Origin: Stutzerimonas stutzeri
GTDB taxonomy: Bacteria; Pseudomonadota; Gammaproteobacteria; Pseudomonadales; Pseudomonadaceae
Direction of reading: 5' to 3'
Length of the DNA stretch: 64,000 nt
NCBI GenBank assembly: GCA_019056435.1
Contig: CP077641.1
Location: 4,402,001-4,466,000 of the forward strand
Shown here: one piece after another, positions 54,978-64,000 of the stretch
How positions within the stretch are numbered: the first letter of the stretch is position 1
Layout: each line of letters opens with the position of its first letter
The notes under the pieces: model-generated
The model's input: the letters and a program-made list of their open reading frames with translations, nothing else
Told to the model about the DNA's origin: nothing
Databases searched by the model: none
Made by a program: the position numbers and the translations under genes

Positions 54978-55148
54978 CGATAAACCTCCTGATATGGGAT
55001 CGGCCAGAGCGTTATGCGGGCGGCATAAGCTGCTCCAGTTGTAACGAGACTAGGCCGGCATGCGCCGCCGCGCTAGTCTTGACGCTTTGACAGGCGCATC
55101 GAGCAGCGTTATCCGCACCCGTCGGCACCTGACCCAGAGGATCATGGC

Positions 55149-55646
55149 TTGATCGCACCCAGCCCACCGCACAGTCCGCAACACGCGCTGGCCGCTCTGC
55201 TGGAGCGGCATGCACCCGCTCGCCTAATGCATGTTGGTCAGAGCGACCTGCCCGCCATCGAGGCCTACCGTGAAAGCCGCCCGGACGCCCAGATCGATCG
55301 TGCAACCGATACGCCCCTGCCCGCCTCGATAGCCCACCAGCGCTACGACATGGCGATCGTGGCGGACTGCCTCGAGCATCTGCCCAAGCGAGACGGCCTG
55401 CAACTGCTCGGCGGGATCCGCAACCTCAATGCCAGCCGCATTGCGGTTCTGGTTGATCTGAATGCTTGCGATTGGCAGGCAACGGATTTCTACGCACTGG
55501 CGCTGCAGGTCGGCGCACGCTTCGAACGCGACGAACAGACCTTGACCCTCTTCACCTACGACCTGCTTGATTACAAGCAGGTTCCAAGTTGGTTGAATGC
55601 GAAGTTTTGGGCCAATCCGCAGATGTTCGGCAAATATTGGTGGTAA
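55149..55646 (+). CDS. DUF6231-type protein of unknown function
   Basis: A 165-aa protein that I recognise as the small family found immediately upstream of ychJ in Pseudomonas. It resembles a reduced Rossmann fold (RLMHVGQSDLPAIEAY; YDMAIVADCLEHLPKRDG; ASRIAVLVDLNACDW), as in methyltransferases but with the glycine-rich SAM loop lacking. The C-terminus has WLNAKFWANPQMFGKYWW. Start is unsure: TTG 55149 is used, while the nearby ATG at 55144 stops at codon 3 and would fit if one base were missing. It ends three bases before ychJ, so the two are probably co-transcribed. Confidence 0.65.
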   Translation: MIAPSPPHSPQHALAALLERHAPARLMHVGQSDLPAIEAYRESRPDAQIDRATDTPLPASIAHQRYDMAIVADCLEHLPKRDGLQLLGGIRNLNASRIAVLVDLNACDWQATDFYALALQVGARFERDEQTLTLFTYDLLDYKQVPSWLNAKFWANPQMFGKYWW

Positions 55647-55649
55647 TCG

Positions 55650-56141
55650 ATGAACTCAACCGATCCGCTTGGCCACGACACCAATTGCCCCTGCGGCAGC
55701 GGTGACCTGCTCAGCGAGTGCTGCGGGCGTTACCACGCCGGCGTACCCGCACCCAGTGCGGAGCGCCTGATGCGCTCGCGCTACAGCGCTTACGTACTGG
55801 GACTGATGGACTACCTGGAAGCCACCACATTGCCTGCGCAACAGTCAGGACTCGACCTGCAGTCCATGCGCGACTGGAGCGCCGCCAGCACTTGGCTGGG
55901 CCTGGAGGTCGAAGACAGCCAGGTGCTGGGTGGCCAGCCGGAGCATGCTCGGGTCAGCTTCACCGCCCGCTGGCACGACCACGCCGGCGAGCACGCGCAA
56001 CACGAACGGTCGGCTTTTGTGCAACGCGAAGGACGTTGGTATTTCATCGATCCCACGGTTGCGCTACGGGCAGGCCGCAACGACCCCTGCCCTTGCGGCA
56101 GCGGTCAGAAGTTCAAGAAGTGCTGCGCACCGTATCTCTGA
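55650..56141 (+). CDS. ychJ: YchJ-family SEC-C motif protein (UPF0225)
   Basis: A 163-aa protein with a SEC-C zinc motif at both ends: [17 protein letters not shown] near residue 12 and [17 protein letters not shown] at the C-terminus. Between them is an NTF2-like domain ([21 protein letters not shown]). SEC-C motifs bind Zn and in SecA contact SecB; the function of YchJ itself is unknown. It is three bases downstream of the DUF6231-type gene and is followed by a bidirectional terminator. Confidence 0.92.
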   Translation: MNSTDPLGHDTNCPCGSGDLLSECCGRYHAGVPAPSAERLMRSRYSAYVLGLMDYLEATTLPAQQSGLDLQSMRDWSAASTWLGLEVEDSQVLGGQPEHARVSFTARWHDHAGEHAQHERSAFVQREGRWYFIDPTVALRAGRNDPCPCGSGQKFKKCCAPYL

Positions 56142-56162
56142 CACGTCAGCAGACACAGGACA

Positions 56163-56199
56163 GAAAAAGGCCGGCAAGCGGAGGCTGGCCGGCCTTTCC
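56163..56199. terminator. Bidirectional terminator between ychJ and fpr
   Basis: aaaaggccggc pairs with gctggccggccttt around an 8-base loop. It has A residues on one side and T residues on the other, so it can serve both converging genes. Confidence 0.85.
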
Positions 56200-56212
56200 A
56201 AGAGGTGGCGTC

Positions 56213-56989
56213 TTACTTCTCGACGAAGGCACGCTCGATGAGGTAGTGGCCAGGATCACCCATACGGGGGGATGCCTTCAGGCCGAAGCTGTCGAGCACT
56301 TGGCTGGTTTCGGCCAGCATGCTGGGGCTACCGCAGATCATCGCGCGATCATCATCGGGATTGATCGGCGGCAAGCCGATGTCCTGGAACAGCTTGCCGT
56401 TACGCATCAGGTCGGTCAGCCGCCCCTGATTCTCGAACGGCTCGCGTGTGACCGTCGGGTAATAGATCAGCTTTTCCTTCAATGCCTCGCCGAAGAACTC
56501 GTTCTGCGGCAGGTGCTCGGTGATGAACTCGCGGTAGGCCACCTCGTTCACGTAGCGCACGCCGTGGACCAGAATGACTTTTTCGAAGCGCTCGTAGGTT
56601 TCCGGATCCTGGATGACACTGATGAACGGCGCCAGGCCCGTGCCGGTGCTCAATAGATAAAGATGCTTGCCGGGCAGCAGGTCGCTCAGTACCAAGGTGC
56701 CGGTCGGCTTGCGGCTGACCATCAGCGAGTCACCTTCCTTGAGGTGCTGCAGACGCGAGGTCAAGGGGCCATCCGGCACCTTGATGCTGAAGAACTCCAG
56801 GTGCTCTTCATAGTTGGGGCTGGCAATACTGTACGCCCGCATCAATGGCCGGCCCTCGACCTCCAGGCCGATCATCACGAATTGCCCATTCTCGAAGCGC
56901 AACCCGGGATTACGGGTGGTCTTGAAACTGAACAGCGTGTCGTTCCAGTGATGCACACTCAGGACACGTTCGACGTTCAGGTTGCTCAT
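56213..56989 (-). CDS. fpr: Ferredoxin/flavodoxin--NADP+ reductase
   Basis: FAD enzyme exchanging electrons between NADPH and ferredoxin/flavodoxin, active in oxidative-stress defence and Fe-S repair. The 258-aa protein has the FAD motif PLMRAYSIASPNYEEHLEFFSI, the NADP motif LYLLSTGTGLAPFISVI, and CGSPSMLAETSQVLDSFGL. It is the bacterial subclass I type ending VEK. It is divergent from a LysR gene that in P. putida and P. aeruginosa (FinR) controls fpr. Confidence 0.95.
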   Translation of the reverse strand: MSNLNVERVLSVHHWNDTLFSFKTTRNPGLRFENGQFVMIGLEVEGRPLMRAYSIASPNYEEHLEFFSIKVPDGPLTSRLQHLKEGDSLMVSRKPTGTLVLSDLLPGKHLYLLSTGTGLAPFISVIQDPETYERFEKVILVHGVRYVNEVAYREFITEHLPQNEFFGEALKEKLIYYPTVTREPFENQGRLTDLMRNGKLFQDIGLPPINPDDDRAMICGSPSMLAETSQVLDSFGLKASPRMGDPGHYLIERAFVEK

Positions 56990-57075
56990 GTACGGATTCC
57001 CCTCTAGCGCTCAGCCGCGCTGCAAATTTTCACGAAGTGTATCCAGCCGGCTATTATCTGTTAAACGAATATTAA

Positions 57076-57090
57076 CGATATAGGTTATCG
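57076..57090. promoter_or_regulatory. Candidate FinR operator in the fpr-finR spacer
   Basis: An inverted repeat cgata-taggt-tatcg lies 12 bases before the finR ATG, next to a tandem gttat repeat, in an AT-rich stretch. Its position would allow both autorepression and control of fpr. Binding is inferred only. Confidence 0.4.
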
Positions 57091-57101
57091 GTTATATAGA
57101 T

Positions 57102-58028
57102 ATGCATTTTACGTTGCGTCAGCTTGAGGTCTTCGTCGCCATCGCCCGTCAGGAAAGCGTTTCCCGAGCGGCACAGAGCCTGGCGCTCTCGCAGTCCGCA
57201 ACCAGCACGTCACTTGCCGAACTCGAGCGTCAATCTGGATGCCAGTTGTTCGACCGCGCCGGCAAGCGGCTGTGGCTCAACGCACTGGGGCACCAGCTGC
57301 TCCCGCAAGCGGTCAGTCTGCTTGACCAGGCCAAGGCGATCGAAGACTTGCTCGCCGGCAAGACCGGTTTCGGCTCACTGACCGTTGGCGCAACCCTGAC
57401 GGTGGGTAACTACCTCGCCACGCTGCTGATCGGCAGCTTCATGCAACGTCACCCTGAATGCCGAGTGAAGCTGCATGTACAAAACACGGCGCACATTGTC
57501 CAGCAAGTCGCGCAGCACGAAATTGATCTGGGGCTAATCGAAGGCGATTGCCAGCATCCGGACATCGAGATCATGCCTTGGGTCGAGGACGAACTGGTCG
57601 TTTTTTGCGCACCACAGCATCCGTTGGCCGGTGCGGACCAAGTCAGCCTGGAACGACTGTCCCAAGAGGCGTGGATTCTGCGGGAGCAAGGCTCCGGTAC
57701 CCGGCTGACATTCGACCAGGCCACACGTCATCACCCATCGAAGCTGAACATCCGCCTTGAGCTCGAACACACCGAAGCCATCAAGCGTGCAGTCGAATCG
57801 GGGCTGGGTATCGGCTGCATTTCCAGGCTCGCCCTGCGCGATGCCTTCCGCCGCGGCAGTCTGGTAGCGCTGGAAACGCCGGAGCTGGACCTGACGCGAC
57901 AGTTCTACTTCATCTGGCATTCGTTGAAATACCAGAGCGCGGCCATGCGTGAATTCATCGACCAATGCCAGGCGTTTACAGCCGGGGTCAGACGCAGCGA
58001 TGAGATCGTGCTGCCGCCGATCGCCTGA
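57102..58028 (+). CDS. finR: LysR-type transcriptional regulator FinR
   Basis: A 308-aa LysR-type regulator: an N-terminal helix-turn-helix (LRQLEVFVAIARQESVSRAAQSLALSQSATSTSLAELERQ) and a sensor domain (GSLTVGATLTVGNYLATLLIGSFMQRHPEC; EIDLGLIEGDCQHPDIEIMPW). It is adjacent to and divergent from fpr, the position of FinR, which activates fpr under superoxide stress. The name relies on that context and overall similarity. The downstream gene erdR is convergent, 23 bases away. Confidence 0.87.
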   Translation: MHFTLRQLEVFVAIARQESVSRAAQSLALSQSATSTSLAELERQSGCQLFDRAGKRLWLNALGHQLLPQAVSLLDQAKAIEDLLAGKTGFGSLTVGATLTVGNYLATLLIGSFMQRHPECRVKLHVQNTAHIVQQVAQHEIDLGLIEGDCQHPDIEIMPWVEDELVVFCAPQHPLAGADQVSLERLSQEAWILREQGSGTRLTFDQATRHHPSKLNIRLELEHTEAIKRAVESGLGIGCISRLALRDAFRRGSLVALETPELDLTRQFYFIWHSLKYQSAAMREFIDQCQAFTAGVRRSDEIVLPPIA

Positions 58029-58051
58029 CGCAAACGACCCGGTTCGCGCGG

Positions 58052-58703
58052 TCAGTTGCCGGGGATCGAGCCCATCTGTTGCAGCAGCAGCGCTGCCTGA
58101 GTGCGGGTGCGTACGCCCAGTTTGCGGAAAATCGCCGTTACATGCGCCTTGATGGTGGCCTCGGAAACGCTCAGTTCATAGGCGATCTGCTTGTTCAGCA
58201 GACCATCACAGACCATCGTCAACACTCGGAACTGCTGGGGTGTCAGGCTAGCCAGGCCCTCGCTGGCGGCCTTGGCTTCAGCACTCACATGCCCAACATC
58301 CTCGATATTGCTCGGCCACCAGACATCCCCGTCGAGTACCGCGCGCACGGCTTGCTGAATGGTTTCCAGCGAACTTGATTTAGGGGATGAACCCGCTGGC
58401 GCCGAACTCACGCGACCGCGCCACAACGGCCGCATCCTCTTGCGCCGATATCATCACGACGGGAATCTGCGGATATTGCCCACGCAGCAGAACCAACCCG
58501 GAAAAGCCGTAGGCGCCCGGCATGTTCAAGTCCAGAAGCACCAGATCCCAGTCCGCCGAACGGTTCAGCAAGGCTTCCAGTTCGGCGATGCTCGCCGCTT
58601 CGGACAGGCGCACACCCTCGCCCAGGCCAAGCGTCAACGCCTGCTGGAGCGCACTGCGAAAAAGGGGATGATCATCGGCAATGAGGATTTCGTAAGCAGC
58701 CAT
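58052..58703 (-). CDS. erdR: LuxR-type response regulator, ErdR-like, frameshifted in this sequence
   Basis: Two-domain response regulator. The receiver domain begins MAAYEILIADDHPLFRSALQQAL and has the phospho-acceptor Asp in WDLVLLDLNMPGAYGFSGL. The C-terminal LuxR helix-turn-helix is LTPQQFRVLTMVCDGLLNKQIAYELSVSEATIKAHVTAIFRKLGV. The frame breaks at ASGFIP. Removing one base from gggg at 58383-58386 joins it to KSSSLETIQQAVRAVLDGDVWW, giving 216 aa. In P. putida and P. aeruginosa the ErdR orthologue regulates acetate and ethanol utilisation, and the neighbouring finR-fpr pair matches the P. putida order. Confidence 0.88.
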
Positions 58704-58939
58704 GGCAGACCTATGGTTTTTATATTGGCGCTTTCACCGGCCTGGGCCGATTCCGAAGGGCGTCGGTGGTCACCGACCTGTCGTAGTCACGAACCGGCGT
58801 GATGATATCTCGCCAGCACTCGAAATTCGATTACCGAGCTGCACTTATTTTGGCGGCGCAAGCATGACGACCCGCGAATTGGTGGTCAAGTAGCCCGCTT
58901 TGATGCAAAGTTTGCGGCCTTTTCCCGACGAGCCACACC

Positions 58940-59861
58940 ATGCGTAACCAAGCCCTGCGTGCCGATTTCCTGATGCTGATCACTGCCATGATCTGGGGCA
59001 GCGCCTTTGTCGCGCAGCGCGTCGGCATGGACAACATAGGCCCCTTCCTCTTTACCGGACTGCGCTTCGCCCTGGGCGCGATCGTGCTGTTGCCTCTGGT
59101 GCTGCGCCAGGGTCGTGGCGCGGCCCGACACGAGCCGTTCTTCCAGCGTGGCCTGTTATTGGGCGGCTTCTTCATGGGGCTAGCGCTGACCATCGGCATC
59201 AACCTGCAGCAGGTGGGCCTGTTGTTCACCAGCGTGACCAACTCGGGCTTCATTACCGGGTTGTACGTGATCGTGGTGCCACTGCTCGGATTGTTGATCG
59301 GACAGAAGACCGGGTTCGGGACCTGGGTGGGCGCGGTACTGGCGGTCGTGGGTATGGCATTCCTGAGTATCGGCGAAGACTTCACGGTCGCATCGGGCGA
59401 CTGGATTCAGCTCGCCGGCGCCTTCGTCTGGGGTATCCATGTCTTGCTGGTCAGCTTCTTCGTTGGCCGACACGATGCGATCCGCCTCGCTTTCCTGCAG
59501 TTCGTCACCTGTGCGGTGGTCAGCCTGATCCTCGCGGCCTTCTTCGAGGAAGCGAGCCTCGCGCAGATTCGCCTGGCCGCCCCGGCACTGATCTACGGTG
59601 GCATGTTCGCAGTCGGCGTCGGATATACCTTGCAGGTGGTGGCGCAAAAAGCACGCCATTGCCTCGCACGCTGCGATCATCCTCTCGCTGGAAGCTGTGT
59701 TCGCCGCGGTAGCCGGGGCGGTATTCCTCGATGAAAGCCTGTCTCTGCGCGGCTACTTCGGTTGCGCCTTGATGTTCGCCGGCATGCTCGCGGCCCAGCT
59801 CTGGCCGCGCCGACCTAAGCCTCAGGCGTTGAGCGACGTTTCACCCGGCGTCAGCACCTGA
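58940..59861 (+). CDS. EamA/DMT-family transporter, frameshifted in this sequence
   Basis: Ten-helix drug/metabolite exporter-type protein built of two EamA repeats (DFLMLITAMIWGSAFVAQRVGM; GDWIQLAGAFVWGIHVLLVSFFV). The substrate is not predictable. The frame breaks at LQVVAQK. Removing one A from aaaaa at 59646-59650 joins it to HAIASHAAIILSLEAVFAAVAGAVFLDE, a typical EamA ending, for 306 aa. The last 21 bases overlap the convergent DTW-domain gene. The 236 bases separating it from erdR contain no gene and should hold both promoters. Confidence 0.88.
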
Positions 59862-60581
59862 TTCACGCCCCTGGGCGATCCGCGCCAGCGTGCGATGCGC
59901 GGCATCGTCCAGGTTCGGCAGGCGGTGGTGCTTGGCGCCAAGATAATGATCAGTGAAGACATCGAGCCAGGCGTCGAGCGCCTCCGCAGCGGACGCATCG
60001 CCCGCCAGCCCCAGGCACAGGGCGGCCACCTCGGCCGTGCACAGGTGCTCACTGCGCTTGGAGCGGCGCAGGCGATAGCGAGAGACGACCTCGGCCTGGA
60101 GGCTGAGCACGGGCAGGCCATCGAGATAAGGGCTCTTGCGGAACATCTTTCGCGCTTCCGTCCAGGTGGCATCGAGCAGCACGAACAGCGGGCGCTTGCC
60201 CGGCGCAGGGCTCACCTCTTCGACCACCCGGCCAGCTTCGGCGTATTCGCCGGGAAAGACCAGGAACGGCTGGTAACCTGGATCGGCGAGCAAAGCCGTC
60301 AGGGTCGGGTCGACCTCGGTGCGCTGCCAGCCGAACGCATGCGTGTCGCCGACCACGTCGGCGATCAACCAGCCGGTATTGCTCGGCTTCAGCGGCTCGA
60401 TGTCGTGCATGATCAGGCACATGCCGCTGCGCGCGTCGACCGACGGGCGCAGGTCGCAGAGGCAATGGCTCTGTGCAACGCGGCACCGCTCGCAGCGAGT
60501 GGTACGCGAGCCACGGGCAACGAAGGGTTTGGCGGCTCTGGCCTGGCGGGCGTTACGTAGACGCGCTACGGCATGGGACAT
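59841..60581 (-). CDS. tapT: DTW-domain tRNA-uridine aminocarboxypropyltransferase
   Basis: Transfers the aminocarboxypropyl group of SAM to U47 of tRNA, making acp3U. The 246-aa protein has an N-terminal Cys cluster (TRCERCRVAQSHCLC), probably zinc binding. Next are IMHDIEPLKPSNTGWLI, the DTW-family motif here as LLDATWTEARKMFRKSPYLDGLP, and RYRLRRSKRSEHLCTAEV with the conserved SxxEAVA-like region. It overlaps the convergent EamA gene by 21 bases. Confidence 0.88.
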   Translation of the reverse strand: MSHAVARLRNARQARAAKPFVARGSRTTRCERCRVAQSHCLCDLRPSVDARSGMCLIMHDIEPLKPSNTGWLIADVVGDTHAFGWQRTEVDPTLTALLADPGYQPFLVFPGEYAEAGRVVEEVSPAPGKRPLFVLLDATWTEARKMFRKSPYLDGLPVLSLQAEVVSRYRLRRSKRSEHLCTAEVAALCLGLAGDASAAEALDAWLDVFTDHYLGAKHHRLPNLDDAAHRTLARIAQGRESGADAG

Positions 60582-60701
60582 GACGGGAATAGGTATCGGA
60601 GCGGGCGCGCATTCTAACAGCCTCGCTGTGGCGGCCGGCAGCTTTCACTGAACCGCGCCGACGGGGGCCGGTCGAACGACGGCAGTCATCAGGAGAAACT
60701 C

Positions 60702-61094
60702 ATGCACCGTCTGACTACGCTATTCGCCCTCTGCCTTGCCTTTCCCTTCGCCTCGACCGCGTCCGCGCAAGACTCCGCGCTCAGCCAATTGCTCGAGCAG
60801 GTCGCCCGTGAAAGCAGCGTCGGCACACCGCGCGCCATCAACTCCGACTTGCTGGACGAGGGGTACAGCGTCGATGGCAACGAATTGGTCAACCACCTGA
60901 GCGTGCAGCCCCGTCATGCCGCCCAGATGCGCGACAACCCGAAGGACGTCCGTACGCAGCTGGCTGCCAGCGTATGCAACAACAACGGCTTGCGAGAGCT
61001 GATGAATCGAGGCGCGGTGTTGCGCTTCGAGTTCAGTGAGTACCAGAGCAAGAAGCCCATCACCACCGAACGCTACCGCGCCAGCGACTGCTAA
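60702..61094 (+). CDS. Secreted PA3611-like protein (quorum-sensing-regulated virulence factor family)
   Basis: A 130-aa exported protein. A signal peptide (MHRLTTLFALCLAFPFASTASA) precedes a small mature domain (SALSQLLEQVARESSVGTPRAINSDLL ... SVCNNNGLRELMNRGAVLRFEFSEY). Two Cys, C110-like in SVCNNNG and the C-terminal C, could form a disulfide. P. aeruginosa PA3611 is the named member, reported as quorum-sensing regulated; no molecular function is known. It faces the phosphoketolase gene convergently. Confidence 0.75.
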   Translation: MHRLTTLFALCLAFPFASTASAQDSALSQLLEQVARESSVGTPRAINSDLLDEGYSVDGNELVNHLSVQPRHAAQMRDNPKDVRTQLAASVCNNNGLRELMNRGAVLRFEFSEYQSKKPITTERYRASDC

Positions 61095-61115
61095 GCAGCC
61101 GCGCGCAACCCCGCT

Positions 61116-63521
61116 TCACCGCAACAGGCGCGGATCGCCCTTGCCGGCGACCGCCGCCGCTTCGTCAGGCTTGAGCAGTGCGGTGCGCGGCACGTCGAGC
61201 AAGCGGGCGCAGGCCGCGAGCACGTTGGCCCAACTGGCCCTGTTGGCGAACTGCATCCCCGCCTCGTCCAGCGTGCCGCCACGATTGCGGTACCCCAGCA
61301 CCGAATTGCGCTGTGCATCCGGCAAGATGGGCCAAAGGTGCCCGCGTACCACTTCAGGTCGCATGTGGGTGAGCAACACCCGCAACGGCATCCGCTCCGG
61401 GAACAGCCGTTCCGCGACGCCATCCGCGGCGAGCGCATCGATTTCCCAGCGGTCCCGCGGCGCTCTGAAGCGCCCAGGTTCCTGAAGATAAACCAGACGA
61501 TAGGCGACGTCCGCTTCACGCAAGCGCGCGGCCGCCCGTTGCATTTCGGCCAGCTGGTAACTGCCATTGGCAATCAACAGCAACGGCTGGAACCCCTTGG
61601 TCTCTTCGATGAGAATCGCGCCATCCTTTGCCAGGCGTTCGGCCTGCGCCTGATCGAACAGCGCCGGCCGGTCACGCTTGGGCATGACCATGCACGCCAG
61701 CGTGCCGCGGGCCCGGTAGATCGTGGGCAACAGCGCCAGCGCACTGTTGTAGTCGGCAGGAAAGAGCACGCGGACCATGTCGTTCATCTCGCCCAGCAAC
61801 GCTTCGCAAAAGGTCGTGTCCTGATGCGATTGCTGGTTCTTGCCGTTTTCCCAGGTATGGGACGTCGCGATGATCGGCCAGCCGAGCCAGCCCGCCGGAC
61901 GCCCGACTTCCTTCTGCTGACGAGCGAACAGGAGGCTCTGCCGCACAGCGCCGAGCATCTTCACGCAGAACGCCTCGTAGCTGGCCACCAGGTTCAGTCC
62001 ACCCTGGTTGGCCAGGCACGCCGACACCACCGCCTCCTCGTTGAGCGCGGTAATTACCCGTCCGTCCACCGCCTCGCGCTCGTTTTCCGGCTCAACCACG
62101 CGATGCTTGAGCGCCTGCAGAACGCCCCCAACCGGTTGCTCGCCAGCTCGTCCGGATTGCCGACCCGCGCGCGCAGGCCTGGGTTCAGGCGCGTCAGCTC
62201 GACGAAGAAATCGTCCACCGCGGCCATCGGCGAACAGGCCCCATCGCGGTAGTCCAGTTGCGGCATCGTCGGCTCGTCCGGGTATCGTCGCGCCATCGGA
62301 TTGTCGCGCTCGAGAGGCCGCCCCTGACGATGACTGCGCAGTAGCTCACGGGCAGCCTGCAACTTATCTGGCGGTACGAATAGCGGTGCGGCGTGTTCAT
62401 TGAACAGGGCGCGGGACGTCTCATCGTGATGCGGATTACCCGGCAAAGGCAGGTTGTGCGCGGCATTGCTACCGGCACCGTAGAATCCGAAGCCCTTTTC
62501 GGTTTCGGCGATACCGTAGGGAATCGGCAAGAGATAGGTCAGGATGCCACGCCCCTTTTCCTCGACACGCCGCTGCAGGCGCTGCTCCATTTCCCACAGC
62601 ATGCAGACGAAGGCGGCCGGGTCACGACCGTCGACGGAGATCGGGTCGAAGCCGCATCGACTCAAATGCTGGCGAAACCCTTCCAGCCCTTCATGCGTGC
62701 CCAGCTGCGTGCGTTGCTCGATACGCCGGCCGTTGGCGATCATGATCGGCAGGGCCAGGCCGCAATCCTCGGCGCGCCACCAGCGAGGCATCCAGTCGCT
62801 TCCCCGTTGCTCTTCGGCAGCGCCGTCGGAAAGGAAGGCCACCAGCGTCTCGCCAGGCAGCGGCAGATGCGCGTATTGCAGCTCGGCAAAACCCAGATAG
62901 CCCCCCTTCGGCAATGCCGCCGCCGGTATGCGCATTCACGTGACTGCCCAACGGAGCCGCCGGCACTCCGTCAGCCGCCAGCGCGTAACCATAGAAGTCC
63001 TGCAGCAGGCGATTGATCCCGGCCTCGCCACCGCCGTAGGCCTCTTCCTGCTCAGGATGCAGGTTGTCGCTCAGCAGGTTCAGCGCCTCGATCGCCGCCA
63101 CGCAATGCCCCTGCCCCATCAACCAGCCGCGGGTCGTACCGGTCAGGGCATTGATACCGAGGTATCCCGCATAGGCCGGGACCATGTTCAGCGATCCTCC
63201 GGTATGACCCTCTGGCGCAGGCTTGAAATCCTCGGCGGCCAGCGGCGCCCCATCGAGCCTGATGCGCCGCGCATAGGTCATGTGCACCACTAGCCACAGA
63301 CCAGCCGAGGCAAGATGGTCGATCGCATGAAGCAAGCGATATACATCGCCCAACGACGGCTGCAGACCGGCCTGGACGATCTGATGAGCCAGCCGGTAGA
63401 CGGCGGCCTGCGTGTCCAGCCTGTGCTCGAACGGCCCGTAGCCCCGACGCCACAGCGCGAAGTCCGGCTGGCTTTCGGCATGGCGATCGAGTTCGACAAG
63501 ACTGGGCAGTAGCTGGGTCAT
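61116..63521 (-). CDS. Phosphoketolase-family protein, two frameshifts in this sequence
   Basis: A thiamine-diphosphate enzyme of the phosphoketolase superfamily; homologues in Pseudomonas are sometimes labelled xylulose-5-phosphate 3-epimerase. Three segments: residues 1-215 (MTQLLPSLVELDRHAES ... EGHTGGSLNMVPAYAGYLGIN, RGWLMGQGHCVAAIEAL), a middle part (GGYLGFAELQYAHLPLPGETLVAFLSDGAAEEQRG), and the C-terminal half (VVSACLANQGGLNLVASYEAF, GWPIIATSHTWENGKNQQSHQDTTF). They are joined by removing a base from cccccc 62901-62906 and adding one to ccccc 62125-62129, giving 801 aa. The ThDP motif GDGEAETG of true phosphoketolases is altered to SDGAAEEQ, so activity is uncertain. Confidence 0.85.
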
Positions 63522-63649
63522 TGGGCTCGCTCCGTTGGTAGATGGTTGCGATAGTCTAGTCAGCGGCCAAATGCGGCTCTCTGACATGCATCAAGACGCC
63601 ACGACAGGCCGGCAGGCATTCTGCGCACACCCTACAGACAGGAGCGTAT

Positions 63650-64000
63650 ATGGCTTTGCTCAGCTTTCTCGGCGCCATCCGGCAGGTTACCGGCTCGTGC
63701 TATCTGATCGAAACTCATGGCGGCGCACGCGTGCTGCTCGATTGCGGCATGCACCAGGGTCGCCGTGAAGAGGAGCAAGGCAATCGGGCGGCCTTTGCCT
63801 TCGATCCGAAGACACTCGACGCGGTTGTCGTATCGCATGCGCACATCGACCATAGCGGCCTGCTGCCCAAGCTGGTCGCAGCTGGCTACAGGGGCCCGAT
63901 TCACGCGACGACGGCAACCGCGCAACTGCTCGAGCTGATGCTCCTGGACTCGGCGAGCATCCAGGAAAAGGATGCCGAGTGGGAGAACCGCTGGCGGGCA
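63650..64000 (+). CDS. Beta-CASP metallo-beta-lactamase-fold hydrolase, partial (cut at window end)
   Basis: The first 117 codons of an MBL-fold nuclease-type protein: ALLSFLGAIRQVTGSCYLIET, LLDCGMHQGRREEEQGNRAAF, and the metal motif VVSHAHIDHSGLLPKL (HxHxDH). This N-terminus matches the RNA-specific beta-CASP family (CPSF/YSH1-like). ATG 63650 follows an aggagc Shine-Dalgarno. No stop occurs before the window edge. It is divergent from the phosphoketolase gene. Confidence 0.9.
   Translation, partial: MALLSFLGAIRQVTGSCYLIETHGGARVLLDCGMHQGRREEEQGNRAAFAFDPKTLDAVVVSHAHIDHSGLLPKLVAAGYRGPIHATTATAQLLELMLLDSASIQEKDAEWENRWRA

Overview
The window looks like chromosomal core sequence from a GC-rich gammaproteobacterium of the Pseudomonas / Stutzerimonas group. 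The gene order rpoS-nlpD-popT(DUF368)-pcm-surE-truD-ispF-fghA-adhC-gfnR ... ispD-ftsB-eno-kdsA-pyrG-tilS-accA-dnaE-rnhB-lpxBA-fabZ-lpxD-skp-bamA-rseP-dxr-cdsA-uppS-frr-pyrH-tsf-rpsB / map-glnD is the classical Pseudomonas order, and the proteins read as close Pseudomonas homologues. This taxonomic statement rests on recalled synteny and protein resemblance, not on a search.

Layout. 1-5410 (minus): the rpoS cluster, with the stationary-phase sigma factor, an amidase activator, a C55-P carrier of the DUF368 family, protein repair and damage enzymes, and truD/ispF. 5411-7030 (plus): an inserted ArsR-type regulator plus Old Yellow Enzyme cassette. 7130-10198: glutathione-dependent formaldehyde detoxification with its divergent LysR regulator. 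10322-11888 (plus): an HPF/RaiA-like protein followed by a Balon-type (bacterial aeRF1-like) protein, a probable ribosome-hibernation pair. 11904-37962 (minus): a 26-kb essential block for MEP isoprenoid synthesis (ispD, dxr), undecaprenyl-PP (uppS), phospholipid (cdsA, accA, fabZ), LPS (kdsA, lpxA/B/D), outer-membrane assembly (skp, bamA, rseP), replication (dnaE, rnhB), nucleotide synthesis (pyrG, pyrH) and translation (tilS, frr, tsf, rpsB). 38251-41763 (plus): map and glnD. 41783-47489 (minus): a six-gene Mrp/Mnh cation/proton antiporter operon with A and B fused. 47778-58703: small lipoproteins, pdxH, a beta-lactamase-fold hydrolase, dinG, OmpA-like lipoproteins, ychJ, fpr with its regulator finR, and an ErdR-like response regulator. 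58940-64000: an EamA transporter, a DTW-domain tRNA modifier, a PA3611-like secreted protein, a divergent phosphoketolase-family protein, and the start of a beta-CASP metallo-hydrolase.

The most important caution is technical. At least 22 single-base indels, nearly all in short G/C runs, interrupt otherwise perfectly conserved genes, including essential ones (ispF, fabZ, lpxD, bamA, rseP, cdsA, uppS, tilS). Their density (about one per 3 kb), sequence context and presence in essential genes point to residual sequencing error rather than gene decay. I therefore annotate these as single genes across the frameshift. No rRNA, tRNA, CRISPR, insertion sequence or prophage was seen, and no gene-free stretch exceeds 300 bases; the longest is 47490-47777.
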